Below, piece by piece: positions 1 to 6,473 of a DNA stretch of 39,628 nt (the first letter of the stretch is position 1; each line of letters starts with the position of its first letter). The DNA comes from Candidatus Sungiibacteriota bacterium (GTDB lineage Bacteria; Patescibacteriota; Minisyncoccia; Sungbacterales; HO2-52-23): NCBI GenBank assembly GCA_016196115.1, contig JACPYI010000022.1, forward strand, positions 1 to 39,628, in the 5' to 3' direction. The notes under the pieces were generated by a model, which made no database searches, was not told the origin of the DNA, and saw nothing but the letters and a program-made list of their open reading frames with translations. The position numbers and the translations under genes were made by a program.

Positions 1-57
1 CCGGTCTCCCTCACATGCCAGCCATTTAATGAGATGTTCCTTGAATATGCTTTGTCT

Positions 58-81
58 TATCGCCATGTTCATATGGCGATA
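58..81. other. 9-bp perfect inverted repeat
   Basis: TATCGCCAT at 58-66 and ATGGCGATA at 73-81 form a perfect 9-bp stem around a 6-nt loop. No T-run follows on either strand, so it is a weak terminator candidate. It lies upstream of the infC promoter and may belong to the 3' end of a transcript that starts outside the window. I see no gene in 1-147. Confidence 0.35.
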
Positions 82-147
82 CGGTAACCGATTTATGAGC
101 TACTCGGGAGGGTTGGGTAACCTTTTTTGTGAGCTGCAACGATCTTA

Positions 148-176
148 TTGACTTTCCCCACCCTATCCTGTATAGT
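148..176 (+). promoter_or_regulatory. infC operon sigma70-type promoter
   Basis: TTGACT (148-153) and TATAGT (171-176) are separated by exactly 17 nt, each one mismatch from consensus. The start of transcription would fall near 183, so the infC leader would be very short. Confidence 0.7.
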
Positions 177-192
177 CCCATAGGTAAGGCAA

Positions 193-726
193 ATTCAATT
201 TAAACCCCTTTTTACTATCCAACGACGCTACCGTATCAATCAACTTATCCGCACGACCCCGATCCGAGTCATTGACGACGAGGGCGCGAATCTGGGTGTA
301 ATGGAGACCACGGACGCGCTTCGTATTGCCAACGAACGCGGGCTTGACCTGATCGAGATCGCGCCGACCGCGAAACCGCCCGTGTGCAAGATCATGGACT
401 TCGGCAAGTTCAAGTACGAGCGGGAAAAGGGAGAGCGGGAGCAGGGCAAGAAGCACAAGGACACGAGCGAGGTCAAAGGCGTGCGGATCGGTTTCCTGAC
501 CGGTACGCACGATTTGGAGCTTCGCGCCAAGAACATCAAGAAGTTTCTTGAGGAGGGCCACAAGGTGCGGATAGACATGAAGCTGGTCGGCAGGCAGAAA
601 GCGCACGGGCCGCTGGCGCTTGAGAAATTCAACGCGTTTCTTGAGATGATCCCCGCGGACTTTACCGTAGAGCTTGCGCCCAAGCGTCTTCCGCACGGAT
701 TGCTTGCAGTCATAACAAAAAAGTAG
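193..726 (+). CDS. infC: Translation initiation factor IF-3 with non-canonical start
   Basis: IF-3 binds the 30S subunit and checks the start codon and initiator tRNA. The frame shows the family N-terminus YRINQLIRTTPIRVIDDEG, then DLIEIAPTAKPPVCKIMDFGKF, a linker and the C-terminal domain. The first ATG (301) is too late: about 20 conserved residues lie upstream of it in frame. The frame is open from 184, after TAG at 181, and contains no ATG, GTG or TTG before 301. The likely start is ATT at 193 (177 aa, normal length); ATC at 217 is an alternative. E. coli infC starts with AUU, which lets IF-3 repress its own synthesis, and the same logic probably applies here. First gene of infC-rpmI-rplT. 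Confidence 0.9.
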   Translation: MQFKPLFTIQRRYRINQLIRTTPIRVIDDEGANLGVMETTDALRIANERGLDLIEIAPTAKPPVCKIMDFGKFKYEREKGEREQGKKHKDTSEVKGVRIGFLTGTHDLELRAKNIKKFLEEGHKVRIDMKLVGRQKAHGPLALEKFNAFLEMIPADFTVELAPKRLPHGLLAVITKK

Positions 727-733
727 CATTCCG

Positions 734-797
734 GTCATTCTGAGCGGAGCGAAGAATCCCGGGATCCTTCATCCCGACAAGTCGGGATTCAGGATGA
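734..797. repeat. MITE-like intergenic repeat, copy 1
   Basis: The 64-bp element begins GTCATTCTGA and ends TCAGGATGAC, which are imperfect terminal inverted repeats (9 of 10). Inside are GAGCGAAGAATC-type sequence and a hairpin ATCCCGA-CAAG-TCGGGAT (771-788). It sits between infC and rpmI. A related element with the same ends lies at 5223-5303. Confidence 0.6.
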
Positions 798-824
798 CAC
801 ATAAACGCACAAAACCAATTTATT

Positions 825-1004
825 ATGGCACGGAAAGCCGTTCTCAAACGAATCAAATTCACCCGAACCGGAAAAGTGCTCCGCCGCCGCGCCGGACACA
901 ATCATTTTAATGCGAAAAAGAGCCAAAGCGAGCAGGGCCGCAAAAAAGGCATGCTCGGATTCACCCCAGCCATCGAGAAAAAAATGAGAGCGTATGCAAA
1001 TTAA
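825..1004 (+). CDS. rpmI: 50S ribosomal protein bL35
   Basis: A 59-residue basic protein beginning MARKAVLKRIKFTRTGKVLR and including the conserved AGHNHFNAKKS block. Length and basic charge fit bL35, a small protein buried in the 50S subunit. It lies between infC and rplT, the classical operon order, and ends 6 nt before rplT. No Shine-Dalgarno sequence precedes the ATG. The gene is short enough to be missed by ORF callers. Confidence 0.93.
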   Translation: MARKAVLKRIKFTRTGKVLRRRAGHNHFNAKKSQSEQGRKKGMLGFTPAIEKKMRAYAN

Positions 1005-1010
1005 ATTTTT

Positions 1011-1358
1011 ATGACCAGAGTCAAACGAGGAACCATAGCCCATAAGCGGCGCGAAAAACTTCTCACCTACGCGAGGGGATTCCGCTGGGGGCAGAAAAAT
1101 AAAGAGAAACTCGCGCGCCAGGCCCTCCTACATGCATGGCCCAATGCTTTTGTCGGACGCAAGCAGAAAAAACGAAATTTCCGCCGCCTCTGGCAGGTAA
1201 AGATCGGCGCCGCGACCCGCAGCCAAGACATGTCGTACAGCGCATTTATCGGCGCGCTCAAAGAAAAGAAAATCGAGATCGACCGCAAGATTCTCGCCGA
1301 GCTTGCCGAGAAGCACCCGTCGGCATTCGGAAAAGTTCTGGCCGAGGTGAAGAAATAA
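1011..1358 (+). CDS. rplT: 50S ribosomal protein bL20
   Basis: A 115-aa protein beginning MTRVKRGTIAHKRREKLL, with the bL20 helical segments (YARGFRWGQKNKEKLARQA, RRLWQVKIGAA, YSAFIGALKEKKIEIDRKIL) in order. bL20 binds 23S rRNA early in 50S assembly and in other bacteria represses the rpmI-rplT part of its own operon. Full length for the family. It follows rpmI by 6 nt without a clear ribosome-binding site, so coupled translation is likely. A strong terminator follows. Confidence 0.96.
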   Translation: MTRVKRGTIAHKRREKLLTYARGFRWGQKNKEKLARQALLHAWPNAFVGRKQKKRNFRRLWQVKIGAATRSQDMSYSAFIGALKEKKIEIDRKILAELAEKHPSAFGKVLAEVKK

Positions 1359-1381
1359 CTATTACTCCGTTGTGAAAACAT

Positions 1382-1414
1382 AAAAATAGTCCTGCAGGAT
1401 GCAGGACTATTTTT
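1382..1414. terminator. Bidirectional intrinsic terminator
   Basis: A perfect 15-bp stem (1382-1396 with 1400-1414) and a GGA loop, AT-rich at its base so that both strands end in a T-run. It lies between converging rplT and the ABC permease. The permease TAA stop (complement of 1413-1415) lies in the stem base. Confidence 0.93.
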
Positions 1415-2180
1415 ATTCTCTCCAGAAAATCAGGGAACAGACAAAGATGCCGGCACCCAAGAGGATGATTGTGGGACCGGGCAGCAGATGCAGGGTGTGG
1501 CTCGCGAATGCGCCTATGGTTGCGATAAAACCGCCGAGACCGGTGCTCAAGAGAATGTAGCGGCGCGCGCTCGTGCTGATATTTTTTGCGATGGACGCGG
1601 GGATAATGGTGAGCGCGCCCATGAGAAGCGTGCCGACCAGTTTGATGCCGAGCGCCACCACGCCGGAGAAAATAAGGAGGAGCACGAGTTGTTCGGCGGT
1701 GCCGCCGCCGCCTTGCACGCGGGCAAGCTCGTTGGAGACAATGGAGAATAAGAATTTTCGCGTCAGAAAAAAAACAAGAATCGTGAGTACGACCCCGGTC
1801 GCGATTACGGAAACAAGCACCGGCGGACTGAATGCGGGGAATTCGCCGAAGAGAGAATCGATTACGTCTCCGCCCGGGATCGAGAGGATGCCGATTGCCA
1901 AACTTGCCGTGAAGAGCAGCCCCACAAGCGCATCGGACGGAAGGCGTGTGTGCTGTTCAAGATACCATACCAGTATTGCCGCGCCCAAGAGAAACGAGAG
2001 CACGCCCCAAAAAGGATCAAAGTGATAGATGAGCGCGAGCGCAATACCGGGAAGGGCCACATGCGAGAGCGCATCGCCGACCAGCGCCATGCGCTTGAGC
2101 AGGATGAACGACCCGACCGCTCCGGATGCGGCGCCGATGACGAGTGCAATCAGCAATGTTTCGACAAGAGATGCTTCCAT
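1413..2180 (-). CDS. znuB: ABC transporter permease, zinc/manganese (ABC-3) family
   Basis: A 255-aa integral membrane protein with about eight hydrophobic segments. N-terminal GSFILLKRMALVGDALSHVA and the later LLMGALTIIPASIAKNIS block match ABC-3 permeases (ZnuB/MntB/TroC). It forms the channel of a metal importer with the ATPase encoded just upstream (6-nt gap). Zinc and manganese branches cannot be separated by eye. No solute-binding protein (ZnuA/TroA) is encoded in this window, so the importer would need one from elsewhere. Confidence 0.88.
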   Translation of the reverse strand: MEASLVETLLIALVIGAASGAVGSFILLKRMALVGDALSHVALPGIALALIYHFDPFWGVLSFLLGAAILVWYLEQHTRLPSDALVGLLFTASLAIGILSIPGGDVIDSLFGEFPAFSPPVLVSVIATGVVLTILVFFLTRKFLFSIVSNELARVQGGGGTAEQLVLLLIFSGVVALGIKLVGTLLMGALTIIPASIAKNISTSARRYILLSTGLGGFIATIGAFASHTLHLLPGPTIILLGAGIFVCSLIFWRE

Positions 2181-2186
2181 TTTGTT

Positions 2187-2936
2187 CTATGTTTTATGTG
2201 CTACATTCTTCGGATGGTGGTAAAAAGTTCCGCCACCATAAATATTTGCAAGCTCCTGCGGATTTAATACTTGCTGCGGCGCGCCGTGGCAGATCATTTT
2301 TTTGTTGAGGCACAACACGTTGGTGGCATATTGGTACACCACGTTGAGATCGTGCGAAATCAGGACAATCGTGGTGCCCCGTTCCTTCTGCAGACGGGCA
2401 AGAATATGATGCACAGTCTGCTCCCCTTCCATGTCGATGCCCGCAGTCGGCTCGTCGCAGAGCAGCACGTCGGGGTGGTTGAGCATGGCCCACGCGATAA
2501 GCACACGCTGGAATTCTCCGCCCGAAAGTTCGCTGACCGGTTTTCTTAAAATCGTATCGTGCAGACCCACGATTGACAGTTCGTGCTCGATATGCGCAAG
2601 AAATTCCCGGCCGGGCCGCCAGAATTTTTTTGACTTGAGGAGAAAGAACTCCCGCACCGTCACGGGCAAGGACCGGTCAACTAAAAACTTTTGCGGCACA
2701 TAACCGATTTTGACGCCTTTTTGCCAAGCAATTGTGCCCTGATGCGGGATCAACCCAAGCAGCGCCCGGAAAAGCATGGTCTTGCCTGCGCCATTGGGCC
2801 CGATCACGACAAGCGCTTCTCCTTTTTCAACGGAGAACGAGACACCGCGCAAAACCTCCTCGCGATCCATGGTGATCGAGAGGTCATGCACGTTGAGCAG
2901 ATGGTTTTGATTTTGATGCGACTCCGGTTCGATCAT
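2187..2936 (-). CDS. znuC: ABC transporter ATPase, zinc/manganese type
   Basis: A 249-aa ABC ATPase with every core motif: Walker A GPNGAGKT (46-53), Q-loop Q82, signature LSGGE (137-141), Walker B VLLCDE (157-162) and H-loop H195. It energises the permease encoded next. The start at 2936 is required because the first beta strand (LLNVHDLSITM) begins at residue 13, so the gene overlaps the end of the Nudix gene by 53 nt. No Shine-Dalgarno sequence is visible, suggesting translation coupled to the Nudix gene. Confidence 0.9.
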   Translation of the reverse strand: MIEPESHQNQNHLLNVHDLSITMDREEVLRGVSFSVEKGEALVVIGPNGAGKTMLFRALLGLIPHQGTIAWQKGVKIGYVPQKFLVDRSLPVTVREFFLLKSKKFWRPGREFLAHIEHELSIVGLHDTILRKPVSELSGGEFQRVLIAWAMLNHPDVLLCDEPTAGIDMEGEQTVHHILARLQKERGTTIVLISHDLNVVYQYATNVLCLNKKMICHGAPQQVLNPQELANIYGGGTFYHHPKNVAHKT

Positions 2937-3384
2937 ATTTTTTCAGAAACTTTTCCGCTGCTGCGAGCACACGTCGTGCATTTTGATACGTCAATTTTTT
3001 ACGCGCCTCTCTGTACCCTAGCCATGCGTACGCTTGGTGCTCGGACGAGACCGTCACGCGTTTCTGCTTCGTTTCCGCAAGAAAAAAGGCTACAAATTTA
3101 AGGCGCTTCCCCGTTCCATAATTTACAAAGTAGCGGATCGTTTCTTTGAAGCCGGGGGTGAGAGTGATGCGCCGTATTCCGGTTTCTTCGCGAGTTTCTC
3201 TCCTGACCGTATCCTCGGTTTTTTCTCCCGCCTCAATGTGGCCTTTTGGAAAATCCCAGTGTCCGGCCGTCGGCTTACGCGCTTTGCCGTTCGGTACATC
3301 CGGATGCTGAATCAAAAGATACATCCGCCCGGCCCTCGTATGCCGAAATACCGCCGCTCCGGCCGATCGTTCTGCTCTTGCCAT
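2884..3384 (-). CDS. Nudix hydrolase, Ap4A-pyrophosphatase-like
   Basis: A 166-aa Nudix fold protein. The Nudix box G-x5-E-x7-RE-x2-EE-x-G lies at residues 48-70 (G48, E54, R62, E63, E66, E67, G69), with Thr at the first hydrophobic position. HWDFPKGHIEAGE resembles bis(5'-nucleosyl)-tetraphosphatases, but substrate cannot be fixed from sequence. A basic tail (after about 147) overlaps the ATPase gene. It is first in the Nudix-ATPase-permease operon and has its own promoter placed for a leaderless transcript. TGA is its stop. Confidence 0.87.
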   Translation of the reverse strand: MARAERSAGAAVFRHTRAGRMYLLIQHPDVPNGKARKPTAGHWDFPKGHIEAGEKTEDTVRRETREETGIRRITLTPGFKETIRYFVNYGTGKRLKFVAFFLAETKQKRVTVSSEHQAYAWLGYREARKKLTYQNARRVLAAAEKFLKKYDRTGVASKSKPSAQRA

Positions 3385-3390
3385 GCCTAG

Positions 3391-3419
3391 AGCTTATCAT
3401 GATTTTACGCTGAAAACAA
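3391..3419 (-). promoter_or_regulatory. Nudix gene promoter, leaderless geometry
   Basis: On the minus strand: TTGTTT (3414-3419), 17-nt spacer, TAAGCT (3391-3396), then 6 nt to the ATG. Transcription would begin at or next to the start codon. Confidence 0.5.
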
Positions 3420-3468
3420 CTCCTTGCGCGCAGGAAAAGGCCTCGTGTGCAGAACCCATACATAATAG

Positions 3469-5208
3469 CTACCGTCTCTTTTTCGACAGCGCGAGGAATT
3501 CTTTTAACGGACGCGTATTGACCACGTTCTTCTTCTCTGCCCAGCCGCGACGGGCCTGGGCTATGCCGTATTCGAGAAACGTGAAGTGGCCGGCTGCATG
3601 CGCGTCGGAATCAATGGTCATTTTGACCCCGGCTGCAACGCATTTGCGGATGTATTCGTCTTTTAAGTCAAGACGCTCCGGTGAGGCGTTGATCTCGAGC
3701 ATCGTGCGCGTTCGCTTTGCCGCGGCAATGACCGCGTCAATATCAACGTCAATGGGTTTGCGCTTGTTGATGCGGCGGCCCGTCAGGTGGAAAATAATGT
3801 CAACGTGGGGATTTTCCATGGCGCGGATCACGCGAGCGGTTTGTTCCATACGCGAAAGGCGGAAGTGACTGTGCACTGATGCGCCAACTACGTCGAGCTT
3901 GGCAAGCATTTCATCCGCGATGTCAAGTGAACCGTCTTTCATAATATTCACTTCGGCGCCGGCAAGCACAATGCAGTTGATTTTTTTCTTTCGCAGTTTC
4001 GCATTTACCTGTTTGATCTCTTGAATCTGACGCGCCAATTTTTTTTCGTCCAGTCCGCCGGTCATGGCAAGAGACTTGGTGTGATCGGTGATCGCGATAT
4101 ATTCGAGCCCCGCGTCAGACGCGGCTCGTGCCATCTCTTCGATTGAATTATCACCGTCGGTCCAGTTTGTTTGCACCTGCAGATCGCCGCGTATGGCGCC
4201 GTATCCGATCAGATGCGGAAGTTTGTTCGTGCGAGCCGCTGGAATCTCGCCGGTCATCTCACGAAGCTCCGGCTCAATATACCGAAGCCCGAGTTTTTTA
4301 TAGAGTTCCTCTTCGGTTTTTCCCGCGATCATTCTGGCGCCGGAGAAGAGCCCATACTCGTTGAGCTTCCATCCTTTTTTGATCGCAATCTCGCGCAAGG
4401 CCACATTGTGTTCTTTTGATCCGGTGAAATAGTTGAGCGCCGCGCCCCATGATTTTTTCGGCACCACGCGCAGATCAGCATCAAGCCCGTTTTTGAGCCG
4501 CACATTGGTTTTGGTCGGCCCGTGTCCATAGACATGAGCAATCAGAGGCAGTGCCAGAAACCGTTTGGACACCGCATCCGGTTTTGAAGACGAAACCAGA
4601 ATATCAATGTCGCCGATGGTCTCTTTTCTCCGGCGCAGGGAACCGCAAACCATTACTTCATCCGCCTCCGGAAAGGAGCGGATCATACTCTCAAGCGCAC
4701 GCGCTTCGGGAAGGATCGAGCCGAGCAATTTCCGACCACCGGATGTCTTGAGAAATTCGATTCCTTTGAGAATCTTCTGCTCCGATTTCTCGCCAAGCCC
4801 CGGCAGTGCGCGAATCTTGCCGGCTTTCGCTGCGGCCTCAAGACCGGCGAGATTTTTGATCTTCAGCTTCTGCCAGAGCAGCTTGATCATCTTGGGCCCC
4901 ACGCCCTCGACAGCCGCAAGTTCAGCAACCGCGACCGGATATTTTTTGACCAGCATCATATGCTCCCGAAAATCGCCTTTTTTCAAAAGATCCTCGAGAT
5001 GATCCGCGATCCCCTTTCCCACGCCGGGAATGCCCGCGAACGCATCTTTTCCTTTTTCGCGATACGACCCCGCAAGCTCGGCGCCAAGCGATTCAATGGA
5101 TTGGGCAGCACGCTCGTATGCGGCCGGCTTGAACGCAACGCTTTCCATCTCGAAGAACATCGCCATCTCATACAATATGTTTGCGATTTCACGGTTGGTC
5201 ATAGGCAT
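3469..5208 (-). CDS. polX: DNA polymerase/3'-5' exonuclease PolX
   Basis: A 579-aa family X repair polymerase fused to a PHP domain. Order: helix-hairpin-helix motifs (GIPGVGKGI 59-67, VEGVGPKMI 100-108, LPGLGEKS 135-142); nucleotidyl-transfer core with GSLRRRKETIGDIDI and acidic residues D200, D202, D245; PHP domain from about 340 with ITDH (373-376), GAEV (417-420), HSH (446-448), H474 and DSDAH (533-537). It fills short gaps in base-excision repair. The first PHP metal motif reads DLQVQTNWTDG: both usual ligand positions (344, 346) are Gln. AGGAG lies 5 nt before the ATG, so unlike many neighbours it has a clear ribosome-binding site. Confidence 0.94.
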   Translation of the reverse strand: MPMTNREIANILYEMAMFFEMESVAFKPAAYERAAQSIESLGAELAGSYREKGKDAFAGIPGVGKGIADHLEDLLKKGDFREHMMLVKKYPVAVAELAAVEGVGPKMIKLLWQKLKIKNLAGLEAAAKAGKIRALPGLGEKSEQKILKGIEFLKTSGGRKLLGSILPEARALESMIRSFPEADEVMVCGSLRRRKETIGDIDILVSSSKPDAVSKRFLALPLIAHVYGHGPTKTNVRLKNGLDADLRVVPKKSWGAALNYFTGSKEHNVALREIAIKKGWKLNEYGLFSGARMIAGKTEEELYKKLGLRYIEPELREMTGEIPAARTNKLPHLIGYGAIRGDLQVQTNWTDGDNSIEEMARAASDAGLEYIAITDHTKSLAMTGGLDEKKLARQIQEIKQVNAKLRKKKINCIVLAGAEVNIMKDGSLDIADEMLAKLDVVGASVHSHFRLSRMEQTARVIRAMENPHVDIIFHLTGRRINKRKPIDVDIDAVIAAAKRTRTMLEINASPERLDLKDEYIRKCVAAGVKMTIDSDAHAAGHFTFLEYGIAQARRGWAEKKNVVNTRPLKEFLALSKKRR

Positions 5209-5222
5209 AGATACTCCTATTG

Positions 5223-5303
5223 GCCATTCTGATCCGTCAGTTGACGGAGAAGAACTCTTCTCCTGATCATCGTCGAGATCCTTCGGCTACGCCTCAGGAT
5301 GAC
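5223..5303. repeat. MITE-like intergenic repeat, copy 2
   Basis: The element runs from GCCATTCTGA to TCAGGATGAC (5294-5303), the same imperfect ends as at 734-797. It contains two extra palindromes: CCGTCA-GT-TGACGG and GGAGAAG-AACT-CTTCTCC. Its right half (5277-5303, GATCCTTCGGCTACG then CCTCAGGATGAC) is the common bacterial intergenic repeat form. It may end the MFS transcript. Confidence 0.6.
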
Positions 5304-5311
5304 GGAAAAAG

Positions 5312-5953
5312 TTACGGCCGCTTCTGTTCGATTATCATGACGCCCTCCGCGGCGCCCATGCGGGGAGAGATGTACGGACGCAGGAACCAGAGAATGATAA
5401 AGCCGATCAGCATGAGCGTGCCGTTGATGAGAAACATGACGCGGATGCCGGTGATGGTCGCAAGCAGTCCAGAAAAAATGCCGCCGAGCGCGGATCCGGC
5501 GCCGACCGAAAAACTGGAAAAGAGCGACCATTCAAACCCGATATGTTCGTGATCCAGATGCCTGCTGAAGATGGCGTAAAACGGCGGAATAAAAAGCGCG
5601 TCCCCGATCGCCATCAATACTTGCAACGCGTAGATGTGCCAGACCTCATGGCTGAAATAAAAGAGAAAAGTTGCAAGCGTAAAAATACACGCGCCCGCAA
5701 GCATGGCATTGTGATCGTCCATCTCGCCGCTGATGCGGTCAAGCCGGCGCGCAATCGGTATTTGCAGGAGCGATTTGCAGATCCAATAAATCGCCACCGC
5801 AAACCCGACCACCGTGATCGCGCTCCCGCCGATATTCTCGAGCACGAACACCGCAAAGAGCGGCGTGGTCAGCCCGGCCGCCGCAGTAAAAATAAACTGG
5901 CTGAATATAATGATGAGAATGACGTTGTTGACCTTGGGGAAGGTGAATTTCAC
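5312..5953 (-). CDS. Half-size MFS-type membrane protein (six helices)
   Basis: About 213 aa with six hydrophobic segments, starting VNNVILIIIFSQFIFTAAAG and ending GIRVMFLINGTLMLIGFIIL. The arrangement resembles one half of a major facilitator transporter, which normally has 12 helices. No second half is adjacent, so it is truncated, works as a dimer, or is a distinct six-helix family. GTG at 5953 is preferred to the longer TTG at 5971, because the TTG would overlap the -10 box TATACT. Substrate unknown. Confidence 0.7.
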   Translation of the reverse strand: MKFTFPKVNNVILIIIFSQFIFTAAAGLTTPLFAVFVLENIGGSAITVVGFAVAIYWICKSLLQIPIARRLDRISGEMDDHNAMLAGACIFTLATFLFYFSHEVWHIYALQVLMAIGDALFIPPFYAIFSRHLDHEHIGFEWSLFSSFSVGAGSALGGIFSGLLATITGIRVMFLINGTLMLIGFIILWFLRPYISPRMGAAEGVMIIEQKRP

Positions 5954-5959
5954 ACTCCC

Positions 5960-5965
5960 AGTATA
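5960..5965 (-). promoter_or_regulatory. -10 box of the MFS gene, leaderless geometry
   Basis: TATACT on the minus strand preceded by TGC (extended -10), ending 6 nt before the GTG at 5953. The -35 region (CTGTTA at 17-nt spacing) is weak. Confidence 0.5.
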
Positions 5966-6057
5966 GCACAAAAACCCCGGCCTAACAGCTGCTCTCCCAA
6001 TCGAGCTCCCCTGATGGAGTCAAGCAGGGGGGATGGGGATACGTTGGCGCATACAGC

Positions 6058-6085
6058 TTGACATTGCTTTGAATCGGCGTAAAAT
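6058..6085 (+). promoter_or_regulatory. Consensus promoter before a 31-codon ORF
   Basis: TTGACA (6058-6063), 16-nt spacer, TAAAAT (6080-6085). Transcription would start near 6092. The only open frame just downstream is the membrane peptide at 6115, or the promoter drives an antisense RNA into 6182-6456. Confidence 0.6.
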
Positions 6086-6105
6086 ATCTGTACACGCTAC
6101 AGTAA

Positions 6106-6456
6106 TTACAGATTATGCTCATTATTTATCTTATCTTCGCGATAATCGGACTCACCATTGTTTTGATGGCGCTTCCCACGATTATTTCCAAGAGCCGCAG
6201 GCATCAATAGCTTCGTCGAAACCTGGGACAATGTGCAGCTTGCCTTCACGGACGCGCATGATTGCTTCGGCAATCTCCGGGCGCAGGCGGGAGCAGCAAG
6301 CAGCACATAGCTTGCCTGTCTTGAATTCTCTATCTTCCATCCGGACAGCCGCATGACCAGGCGGATAAAAAATCCATACTCGTCAGCCAGCTGCCGCTGC
6401 GGAGCCGCGCGAACCGGTTGCGGATTCTGTTTTTCGTATTCTCCGAGGATGTCCAT
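6106..6456 (-). CDS. Small uncharacterised ORF, C-terminal part doubtful
   Basis: ATG at 6456, 11 nt after a perfect -10 box TATAAT (6468-6473) at the end of the permease gene. The first 55 or so residues (MDILGEYEKQNPQ..., FFIRLVMRLSG, RQASYVLLAA) look like a real protein. After that the sequence turns into Ser/Lys/Asn-rich text of low plausibility, while the overlapping frame at 6182-6340 looks coding. The nominal length of 116 aa is probably too long. Function unknown. Confidence 0.4.
   Translation of the reverse strand: MDILGEYEKQNPQPVRAAPQRQLADEYGFFIRLVMRLSGWKIENSRQASYVLLAAPACARRLPKQSCASVKASCTLSQVSTKLLMPAALGNNRGKRHQNNGESDYREDKINNEHNL
6115..6210 (+). CDS. Possible 31-aa membrane peptide
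   Basis: ATG at 6115 to TAG at 6210. The product begins MLIIYLIFAIIGLTIVLMAL, one hydrophobic helix, then a short basic tail (SKSRRHQ). A near-consensus promoter lies just upstream, but there is no Shine-Dalgarno sequence. Its 3' end overlaps the converging small ORF at 6182-6340 by 29 nt. Coding status is uncertain; it could be a type I toxin-like or regulatory peptide, but nothing in the sequence proves that. Confidence 0.35.
   Translation: MLIIYLIFAIIGLTIVLMALPTIISKSRRHQ
6182..6340 (-). CDS. Possible 52-aa cysteine-containing small protein
   Basis: Begins MEDREFKTGKLCAACCSRLR, continues PEIAEAIMRVREGKLHIVPG and ends CGSWK. Composition looks coding, more so than the overlapping frame. It starts inside the ORF at 6106-6456, in another frame, with no ribosome-binding site. 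Either it is a coupled overlapping gene, or the two frames are one gene split by a frameshift near 6340. Family not recognised. Confidence 0.4.
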   Translation of the reverse strand: MEDREFKTGKLCAACCSRLRPEIAEAIMRVREGKLHIVPGFDEAIDACGSWK

Positions 6457-6467
6457 ATCGTGATGCC

Positions 6468-6473
6468 ATTATA
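6468..6473 (-). promoter_or_regulatory. TATAAT -10 box before the small ORF
   Basis: Perfect -10 hexamer on the minus strand, overlapping the permease stop codon (6469-6471). A TTGCGT is found 16 nt upstream. This suggests a separate transcript for 6106-6456. Confidence 0.45.

Noticed and set aside
5971-5971. TTG start for the MFS gene
   Set aside because: It would lie on the upstream side of the -10 box TATACT, which overlaps the first codons; GTG 5953 fits the promoter spacing.
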